From CAYNEO01 sp964396245 (lineage in GTDB: Bacteria > Zixibacteria > MSB-5A5 > GN15 > FEB-12): a stretch of 54,769 nucleotides of DNA. The translations under genes and the position numbers were made by a program. This document shows positions 48,702-54,769 of this stretch, in pieces. The stretch covers positions 1 through 54,769 of the forward strand of contig CAYNEO010000024.1 in assembly GCA_964396245.1 (NCBI GenBank), given 5' to 3'. The notes beneath the pieces are model-generated. The model ran no database searches, was not told the origin of the DNA, and saw only the letters and a program-made list of their open reading frames with translations. Position 1 is the stretch's first letter. Each line of letters begins with the position of its first letter.

Positions 48702-50747
48702 TTACTGATTCTGAGGCCTTGAAGTGACCTCCTCTTTAGCCTGACCGGTGGTCTTATCGCGACGGCTCAAAGCCATACGTTCATCCGCCTGCAGCGACGG
48801 GTCTTCCGGATGCTCGTGACGCAGCATCTCCACCGGCATCTTGCCGGTAATCCAGGACGGGTTCATCGGGTAGACCTTCGGATTGAACACCGTCGAATAC
48901 ATATGCCACACCAAAATAGCCAGTGTCGCCAGCCATGCCTCGTAGTAGTGGATGACCAGCATCACGTCCAGGGCCCCCTTGGGGAACCACTGGACCACGA
49001 TATTGTCGAACCAGAGCGCGAGGCCGGTAATACCCATGATGACCGTTCCCCAGACCAGCGCCCAGTATTCGGCCTTCTCCACATAGCTGAACCGGCCGAA
49101 ACGCGGCGCCGCTTTCCGAATCCCGAGGTTGTAGCTGACCATCTGGAAGAACTGGGCGAAATCTTTCTTTTCCGGCCAGATATCTTTGAAGAACTGGCGT
49201 CCCCGGCGTGAGGACAGGTACACAACGTGCCACGCAGCAGTGAATAACAGGATTACGGCGGCAACTCGATGGATGACGCCCCTGAGTTCAAAGCCGCCTT
49301 CCCATCCGAACAGCAGATTCGTCCACCATGACTCCGAGTATCGTAATGAAAAGCCCGAAATCACAAGTATGATGAATGAAACCGCCAGGAAGACGTGCTG
49401 CCAGACTTCGTTGTAGGTCATCCGCCGAATTTGCGGCACCCGGCTGACATCCCTGACCTGCTTGAACAGGTCGATGAGCCAGTGAATGATCATCAGGCCG
49501 ATAATTACGAAGATGACGACGATATATATGCTTCGCACAACATTGGCGATCGGCGTCGATGAAGTTCCGGGGGTGCCGTGAATCTGCGTCGCCGCCATCT
49601 GCTCCGATATGCCCGGGTGACAGCGACCGCAGGTGTGTTGCAGGTTTCCGGGATAAATGGATGACGTCGAATCGGTGTGGGGCAGAATCCGATGGGCGCC
49701 GTGGCAGGAAGCGCAGTTGGCTACAGTCAGGTCGCCGGCTTTACTCTTCAGGCCATGGTAACTGTCCACCCAGCTCTGCAAACGGCCCCTCGGCGTGCCG
49801 TATTTCTCGTTCAGACGCGCTGACTCATGGCATGGGGCACAGGTGGCTTCAGCAACACGGGTCGGGCTCACCCGCGAGCGAGGGTCATCGGGCGAGATGA
49901 TTCCGTGCTCTCCGTGACAGTCAGTGCACACCGGGGCGTCCGTTTCACCGCGCTCTACCAGCTTGCCGTGAATACCTTCCCAGAAATCCATCTCGACGTT
50001 GTGGTGGCACTTGCCGCACGTATGCGGGATGTTGAAATGGTTAATCGATGACTGCGAATTGCCGGGGGGGAGGATCTTGTGCGCCGACCCGTTACTGGAA
50101 TGGCAGTCATTGCACGTCGCCGCAAGGTAGACTCCGCCCAGCGAAGCCGCCCCGTGGACAGAGCTCTTATACACGTCCACGGCGCGGCCATACAATATTT
50201 CGTGTTTGCGGGTAAGGTCTATATCCTCGTGACACTTGCCGCAAGTAGCCGGCAGATTTATCGGGTTGACCTTCGAAGCCTTGTCGTCGGGCGCCAGGAT
50301 GTCGTGGGTGCCGTGACAATCGGCGCAGTCCGGGATATCTTCCCCGTTGGGAACACGCAGCCGTCCATGCTGCTGGTACGCCTCGGCCGCATCAGCGTGG
50401 CAATCACCGCACTGCACTTTCGGAAGAACATCCGCGTGCGGCAACTCCTCGATACCGGAGTGGCAGTCAATGCAGTCCATGTCCTGATGAACCGATGCCC
50501 GGTGTGCAGTCGGGATGGGCAACTTGGAGGCGTCCAGCGTCTCCTCGTGGCACATCAAACAATTCTCACTGTTGCCGGGGTCCTCTTCCTGTGCCGATAC
50601 CGGAAAGGCGGCCAGCGTAAGCAGCAAGAATGTGAATATCAAAAGCAGTGGGAAGGGCCGGACACCTATCCGCCCCGAATTTGAGGGTGCTGTCGAGCTC
50701 GTGGCAGGCTCGATTACCTCGACCGTAGTCCCTCTCAGACCATACAT
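48702..50747 (-). CDS. 11-heme cytochrome c fused to membrane cytochrome b
   Basis: A 681-residue paralogue of the 19-heme protein. The ATG is supported by GAGGAGAG 5 nt upstream. The hydrophobic signal lies near residues 32-50 after a long n-region. Eleven CxxCH motifs are counted between about residues 60 and 375, including four di-heme units of the CxxCHxxH...CxxCH type (CADCHGTHDILAPDD, CTDCHGEHGIISPDD, CASCHGAHRILPHTD). The C-terminal cytochrome b resembles that of the 19-heme protein segment by segment (RFSYVEKAEYWALVWG against RWTYWEKFDYFAVFWG, and YPMNPSWITGKMPVEML against FPMDTVIFTGRVPLEEL). Predicted quinol:cytochrome oxidoreductase. It has the CRP/FNR-type site but not the TetR palindrome upstream, suggesting different control. 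Confidence 0.9.
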   Translation of the reverse strand: MYGLRGTTVEVIEPATSSTAPSNSGRIGVRPFPLLLIFTFLLLTLAAFPVSAQEEDPGNSENCLMCHEETLDASKLPIPTAHRASVHQDMDCIDCHSGIEELPHADVLPKVQCGDCHADAAEAYQQHGRLRVPNGEDIPDCADCHGTHDILAPDDKASKVNPINLPATCGKCHEDIDLTRKHEILYGRAVDVYKSSVHGAASLGGVYLAATCNDCHSSNGSAHKILPPGNSQSSINHFNIPHTCGKCHHNVEMDFWEGIHGKLVERGETDAPVCTDCHGEHGIISPDDPRSRVSPTRVAEATCAPCHESARLNEKYGTPRGRLQSWVDSYHGLKSKAGDLTVANCASCHGAHRILPHTDSTSSIYPGNLQHTCGRCHPGISEQMAATQIHGTPGTSSTPIANVVRSIYIVVIFVIIGLMIIHWLIDLFKQVRDVSRVPQIRRMTYNEVWQHVFLAVSFIILVISGFSLRYSESWWTNLLFGWEGGFELRGVIHRVAAVILLFTAAWHVVYLSSRRGRQFFKDIWPEKKDFAQFFQMVSYNLGIRKAAPRFGRFSYVEKAEYWALVWGTVIMGITGLALWFDNIVVQWFPKGALDVMLVIHYYEAWLATLAILVWHMYSTVFNPKVYPMNPSWITGKMPVEMLRHEHPEDPSLQADERMALSRRDKTTGQAKEEVTSRPQNQ

Positions 50748-50837
50748 TATGTCTCTCCTCAGTTCAACTGACTCATATTGCCGGCTGGCATTCCCAGTTG
50801 GTTAGTCCACAAATATGTCCAGTCTGCAACGAAGATA

Positions 50838-50860
50838 ACCCTAGTCCGACATGAGCGCAA
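50838..50860 (-). promoter_or_regulatory. Candidate promoter of the 11-heme gene
   Basis: Minus strand: TTGCGC (50855-50860) and TATCTT about 17 bp further on, directly next to the CRP/FNR-type palindrome, a class II activator layout. The hexamers are imperfect. Confidence 0.4.
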
Positions 50861-50874
50861 GTGAAAATATTCAC
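50861..50874. promoter_or_regulatory. CRP/FNR-type site upstream of the 11-heme gene
   Basis: GTGAAAATATTCAC, part of the longer perfect palindrome AAGTGAA-AATA-TTCACTT. It has the same GTGA-N6-TCAC core as the sites at 40908 and 43883. Confidence 0.6.
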
Positions 50875-51253
50875 TTTATGGACCACAGAAACAAACTTAG
50901 TTGCCTTTCCAATAGCTATCGGCAACAGGTCGGACAACCTGAGCAGAGTAGCGCACATGGTCGGGAAGTCACAGCATAACAACAACATAAGACACGATCT
51001 TATTGCGTGTTATGGGGGATAATTGAAGTGTTGCATTCAGCTGTGCGGCTCCCGCCAATCAGCAAGAATCGATAATGGCGCGACAAACTGCCTAAATGCT
51101 CGCGCCTCGACGGACCTTCAGTAATCCCGACAATTCCCCTAAATGACAAAATCACAGCCGTTTTTCCCAAAGTACTTGTATCGACCCGGATTTTCGCTTA
51201 ATTTCCGCCTCGATATACATGCGTAAGTAAGTACTAATCTTTGCACGAGGCTG

Positions 51254-53245
51254 ATGCCGTTGAACACCGAACCGTTTAACCCCGAGGACAACTATCGCCG
51301 AACCCGGAAGTTGATCGGCTACCTCGAAAGAAAATCCACTCCGCCGGAACTCTATGCCGAACTTGGGTTTCGATGCGGTCTTGAGATTCACCAGCAGTTA
51401 AAAACACCCACCAAGTTGTTCTGCAACTGCCCCGCAGGAATTTATCAGGGTCCGGACGAATATGACGCCGAAGTCATCCGCCACATGCGGCCGACACTCA
51501 GCGAGATGGGGGAATACGACGGTACCGCCCTCATGGAGCGCAAGACAAAAAAAAACATCGTGTATCGGATCAAAAGCGAGACTGCCTGCACATACGAATT
51601 CGATGATACCCCGCCGTTCAAGATCAACCGCAACGCCCTCGATATTTCAATCGAAATAGCCCTGATGCTCAAAACAAATATCGTCGGCGAGCTCCATGTC
51701 ACGCGAAAACAATACCTCGATGGCAGCATCCCGACCGGATTTCAGCGCACCGCCATAGTCGGGATCGAGGGGGAAATTCCTCTCGCTCAGAAGAAAGTGC
51801 GCATAATCCAGATCTCTATCGAGGAAGATTCCTGCCGCGAAGTATCGGATATCGGCCATTGGCGAGTATTCACGACCGACCGGCTCGGGATGCCCCTCAT
51901 CGAAACGGTAACATACCCCGACATGCTGACCCCGGATGAGGCGGCGGAGGCAGCCCAGTATCTGCGCTTTCTCGCCCGAAGCTCGGGGAAGGTTCGTACC
52001 GGTATCGGCGCTGCCCGCGAAGATGTCAATGTCAGCATAACCGGCGGAACCCGAGTGGAAATCAAAGGGGTAGCCCATATCAAGTGGATCCCCGAATTGA
52101 CGCACAACGAGGCCTTTCGCCAGAAAGCTCTCCTGGAAATCGCCAAAGAACTGCAAAAGCGAATATCGGCTCCGGCCTCATGGGAAATCTCGTGGCGCGA
52201 CCTTACCTATGAAATGGTGTCGGCCGACCATAAGCCGCTGAAAGAGGCCCGGGAGAAAGGCCATCGACTTACCGCTGTCAACCTTGCTCGATTCAGATCG
52301 ATCCTGTCTTTCTTCACTCAGCCCGGACAGTCGTTTGCGGATGAACTCAGCGGCCGCCTCAAAGTCATCGCTTGTCTGGAGCGGCCCAATATGATCCACA
52401 GCGAACAAATCCCACCGATTCTCTCCGAGAGTGAGCTCAGCACCATCCGCGAGCTTCTTGAAGCGGATGAGGGAGATGCGCAGGTGATCGTGTGGGGCGC
52501 CGACGAGGACGTTAAGACCGCGCTCGAGACAATCCAGGAAAGATGTCGAATGGCTGTCGAGGGCGTGCCGAATGAAACACGGAAATCACTACCCGACGGC
52601 ACCACGGTCTTTGAGCGCGTGTTGCCGGGTCCGGATCGTATGTATCCCGACACCGACTCTGCTCCGATAGCAATTGACGATCACGCTATCGAAAAAAAGA
52701 AATCGCTGATCCCGCCCGAGGTCTCAGACAGCTACTACCACCTGCGGCACTGGCAGGTCCCTGAGGATACCTACACCTATCTGCTCAAGCGCAATTTAGT
52801 GCCGCTGATGAAGCAGGTTGTTGATGATTTCGACCTTGACCCGAAGTTCGTCGGGACTCTTCTCGGGCACGTACTCAAGCACGCGGAAGGACAGGTTACT
52901 TCGGTCGGACCCCTCGATCACGAGCACCTCTACCGGTTATTCGAGTTCGTTCACGGCCGGCGCCTCCACCCGGAAATCCTTAAAGAGATGCTCCCATATG
53001 TTCACGCCCGTCCGGAAAGCCGGTTAGAGGATATACTCGATGAACTCGGTTATTCATCCGGCAGCCTCAAGGATATCACGGAGTCGATTCCGGAGTTGAA
53101 GCACAAATTCGTGACCTTCAATCATGCCGGCGACCGCTCCGCAGCCGTACGATGGATTATGGGCAATCTGCGTCCCCACGCACTTGGAAACGTCCCGCTG
53201 CATGAAGTGAGAAAGCGGGTTGAAAAGGAAGTGGCCCATGACTGA
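51254..53245 (+). CDS. gatE: Glutamyl-tRNA(Gln) amidotransferase subunit E (archaeal type)
   Basis: A 663-residue GatE, the tRNA-binding kinase-like subunit that activates Glu-tRNA(Gln) for amidation. The GatB/E core begins at ELGFRCGLEIHQQLKTPTKL, with the zinc-region Cys pair in LFCNCPAG, and continues with TACTYEFDDTPPF, QISIEEDSCRE and SSGKVRTGIGAAREDVNVSI. The longer length compared with GatB (about 480) comes from the inserted GAD-like domain (about 300-450, HLI-type segment with VPNETRKSLPDGTTVFERVLPG). The YqeY-like tail spans about 520-660. GatDE is regarded as the archaeal Gln-tRNA route, so its presence here is unusual. gatD overlaps its 3' end by 8 bp. Confidence 0.95.
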   Translation: MPLNTEPFNPEDNYRRTRKLIGYLERKSTPPELYAELGFRCGLEIHQQLKTPTKLFCNCPAGIYQGPDEYDAEVIRHMRPTLSEMGEYDGTALMERKTKKNIVYRIKSETACTYEFDDTPPFKINRNALDISIEIALMLKTNIVGELHVTRKQYLDGSIPTGFQRTAIVGIEGEIPLAQKKVRIIQISIEEDSCREVSDIGHWRVFTTDRLGMPLIETVTYPDMLTPDEAAEAAQYLRFLARSSGKVRTGIGAAREDVNVSITGGTRVEIKGVAHIKWIPELTHNEAFRQKALLEIAKELQKRISAPASWEISWRDLTYEMVSADHKPLKEAREKGHRLTAVNLARFRSILSFFTQPGQSFADELSGRLKVIACLERPNMIHSEQIPPILSESELSTIRELLEADEGDAQVIVWGADEDVKTALETIQERCRMAVEGVPNETRKSLPDGTTVFERVLPGPDRMYPDTDSAPIAIDDHAIEKKKSLIPPEVSDSYYHLRHWQVPEDTYTYLLKRNLVPLMKQVVDDFDLDPKFVGTLLGHVLKHAEGQVTSVGPLDHEHLYRLFEFVHGRRLHPEILKEMLPYVHARPESRLEDILDELGYSSGSLKDITESIPELKHKFVTFNHAGDRSAAVRWIMGNLRPHALGNVPLHEVRKRVEKEVAHD

Positions 53246-54623
53246 GGATACGACACACGGATACAAAGGTCACGCCCTCGATGCCTTGAAACGGTACCGG
53301 ATACGGGTCTGGAGTGATTCCGTCATCAAGACCACTCGCGGTGACTTCCAGGGAATCGTGCTCCCGCGTTCTGAGAGTGACGACGATCGTCATGTTGTCC
53401 TCAAGCTGATAACCGGATACAACATCGGAATCGACGTCGCTACGATTCTGGACATGCAGGAGCGCGGATACAAGGAAGCCCACTACAAAATCCCCGAACA
53501 GGAATTCCCGACTTCGCCGGATAAACCGAATATCAAACTGTTTGGCACCGGCGGCACCATCGCTTCCAGACTCGACTACCGGACAGGGGCCGTGATTCCC
53601 GCGTTTTCACCCGGTGAACTCTATGGCGCCGTACCCGAATTGGCCGATATCTGCAACCTGACGACCGAGAAACTTTTTGCCGTGTTCAGCGAAAACATGG
53701 GTCCGGCCCAGTACACGGAATTGGCCAAAGCCATCGGCAGGGAAATCGAGAAGGGTATTGATGGCATCGTCATCGGTCACGGTACCGACACCATGCACCA
53801 CACCGCATCGGCGCTGTCGTACATGGTACAGGATTCCCCCGTGCCCATTGTCATGGTCGGCTCACAGCGCTCATCGGACCGACCCTCCTCCGATGCCGCT
53901 CTGAACCTCATTCACGCCACCAGGACGGCGGCGGAGTCAGATATTGCCGAGGTTATGGTCTGCATGTTCGGTCCCACCTCGGACGAGTACGGCCTGCTGC
54001 ACCGGGGAACGCGGGTTCGCAAGATGCACTCGTCGTATCGGTCAACTTTTCGCACCATCGGTGACATTCCGTTGGGGATGGTCGATGAGCAGAAAATCAC
54101 ACCTTTACAGACGCATTATCACCGTCGGCGCGATGATCGAAAGGTCAAAGTCACCCCGGTATTCGAGGAGAAAATAGCCCTGATTTATTACTACCCCAAT
54201 ATGCAGCCGGATATAGTCGATTCCCTGATCGACAACGGCTACCGGGGGATAGTGATCGCCGGAACCGGCCTCGGACACGTCAACAAGCCGCTCTATCCGG
54301 CTATTGAACGAGCCCGGGACGCCGGAGTTGCGGTCTACATGACCGTCCAGACACTCTGGGGCTATGTTCACATGTTCGTATACGATACCGGACGGGATCT
54401 GATGAGCAAGGGTGTCATTCCGCTCGAAAACATGCTGCCGGAAGTTGCCTATATCAAGCTTGGCTGGGCATTCGGACAGACAGACGATCTCGATGAAGTC
54501 AAGAGAATCATGCTCACACCCATATGCGACGATATGACTCCGCGGGAGCCATATAACGGCTACCTGATTTTCCAGGGCGGACTTCCCGAAATCGAGAAAT
54601 TCCTGCGCACCATCCACAAATAA
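53238..54623 (+). CDS. gatD: Glutamyl-tRNA(Gln) amidotransferase subunit D (archaeal type)
   Basis: A 461-residue GatD, which releases ammonia from asparagine or glutamine for GatE. I choose ATG 53238 because AAGGA lies 9 nt upstream. A TTG six codons earlier has no ribosome site. Residues about 15-90 are the small N-terminal barrel (RYRIRVWSDSVIKTTRGDFQ and IVLPRSESDD). The L-asparaginase-type domain follows with both catalytic threonine motifs (LFGTGGTIASRLD and GIVIGHGTDTMHHTA) and the conserved MVGSQRSSDRPSSDAALN. It forms a heterotetramer with GatE in the cytoplasm. It is coupled to gatE by overlap and followed by a strong terminator. Confidence 0.95.
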   Translation: MTEDTTHGYKGHALDALKRYRIRVWSDSVIKTTRGDFQGIVLPRSESDDDRHVVLKLITGYNIGIDVATILDMQERGYKEAHYKIPEQEFPTSPDKPNIKLFGTGGTIASRLDYRTGAVIPAFSPGELYGAVPELADICNLTTEKLFAVFSENMGPAQYTELAKAIGREIEKGIDGIVIGHGTDTMHHTASALSYMVQDSPVPIVMVGSQRSSDRPSSDAALNLIHATRTAAESDIAEVMVCMFGPTSDEYGLLHRGTRVRKMHSSYRSTFRTIGDIPLGMVDEQKITPLQTHYHRRRDDRKVKVTPVFEEKIALIYYYPNMQPDIVDSLIDNGYRGIVIAGTGLGHVNKPLYPAIERARDAGVAVYMTVQTLWGYVHMFVYDTGRDLMSKGVIPLENMLPEVAYIKLGWAFGQTDDLDEVKRIMLTPICDDMTPREPYNGYLIFQGGLPEIEKFLRTIHK

Positions 54624-54644
54624 AACACGCCGGAAGGCCAAAAG

Positions 54645-54681
54645 AAAAGCCGCCTCCCATTCGGGAGGCGGCTCGTTTTAC
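54645..54681. terminator. Bidirectional terminator after gatD
   Basis: AGCCGCCTCCC and GGGAGGCGGCT form an eleven-base-pair stem around ATTC, with CGTTTT on the right and AAAAGAAAA on the left. It can serve gatD and the partial minus-strand gene at the window edge. Confidence 0.88.
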
Positions 54682-54713
54682 CAGTAGACTGAGTGATTAC
54701 TTCTCAGCAGTAT

Positions 54714-54769
54714 TTATGGACACAGTGGCGTGTCTTGTTGCGAAATGTACACGTGGTCGATAAGCTTCG
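54714..54769 (-). CDS. 3' end of a dockerin-tailed secreted protein (5' part outside window)
   Basis: Reading the minus strand from the right edge gives KLIDHVYISQQDTPLCP and a TAA at 54714-54716. This matches the last hand of the dockerin-like modules in the two secreted proteins at 28674 and 35711 (TLIDHVYLS, ALIDHIYIK, ending in PxCx). Only 17 full codons are visible, so the rest of the protein cannot be described. A terminator at 54645-54681 lies directly downstream on this strand. Confidence 0.65.
   Translation of the reverse strand, partial: KLIDHVYISQQDTPLCP

Larger units (their letters stand above)
50748..51253. other. Divergent intergenic region between the 11-heme gene and gatE
   Basis: About 506 bp. 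It holds the CRP/FNR-type palindrome and promoter of the 11-heme gene, a lone GTTAGT half-site at 50801-50806, and a moderate plus-strand promoter for gatE: TTGTAT (51176-51181), 17 bp, TAATTT (51199-51204). I see no gene in the rest. Confidence 0.45.

Overview
This window (about 55 kb, moderately GC-rich, with one 100-N assembly gap at 16179-16278) reads as a chromosomal contig from an uncultivated, Gram-negative-type respiring bacterium. The content points to the FCB superphylum. Secreted proteins end in a Por/T9SS-like sorting domain or in dockerin-like modules (NLADxTxLID), there are thrombospondin type 3 repeats, and a GldF/GldG-type ABC system is present. Archaeal-type GatD/GatE occur next to bacterial LexA, CydAB, CcmF and EF-G. 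A Zixibacteria-like lineage would fit, but that placement is inference and no marker phylogeny was run.

Layout. 1-7120: a partial unknown gene, a secreted metallopeptidase-like protein, a TIG/propeller lipoprotein, a barrel-like protein, a CPA-type Na+/H+ antiporter and a SpoU methyltransferase. 7420-12900: YceI, an EF-G paralogue, LexA with a clear promoter, tRNA-Thr(CGT) and a radical SAM protein. 12920-17230: a PPi-type phosphofructokinase, a small unknown gene behind a near-consensus promoter, and CcmF. 17500-22300: an ABC ATPase, a permease-GldG fusion and a DUF4340-type protein, translationally coupled. 22560-28590: a cohesin-like/dockerin/T9SS protein, a dicarboxylate symporter and cytochrome bd oxidase (cydAB). 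28670-37020: two dockerin-tailed secreted proteins flanking an SPFH/zinc-ribbon pair. 37020-50750: a multiheme cytochrome locus. 51250-54620: gatE-gatD. The right edge cuts the 3' end of another dockerin-tailed gene.

The most notable region is 37020-50750. It encodes a decaheme MtrA/DmsE-type cytochrome followed by an MtrB/PioB-like outer-membrane barrel. It also encodes three large proteins that each fuse N-terminal multiheme cytochrome c arrays (19, 8 and 11 CxxCH motifs) to a C-terminal membrane cytochrome b. Together with one CxxCH inside the barrel protein, I count 49 CxxCH motifs. The simplest reading is a quinol-to-outer-membrane electron conduit (extracellular electron transfer) built from c-b fusion proteins. 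A TetR regulator opens the mtrA-mtrB operon. The same 16-bp palindrome (GTTAGT-N4-ACTAAC) lies just upstream of tetR and of the 19-heme gene. In both promoters a CRP/FNR-like palindrome (GTGA-N6-TCAC) sits exactly 9 bp upstream of a TTGAC-type -35 element, and a third copy precedes the 11-heme gene. The barrel gene is interrupted by one in-frame TGA followed by a short hairpin.
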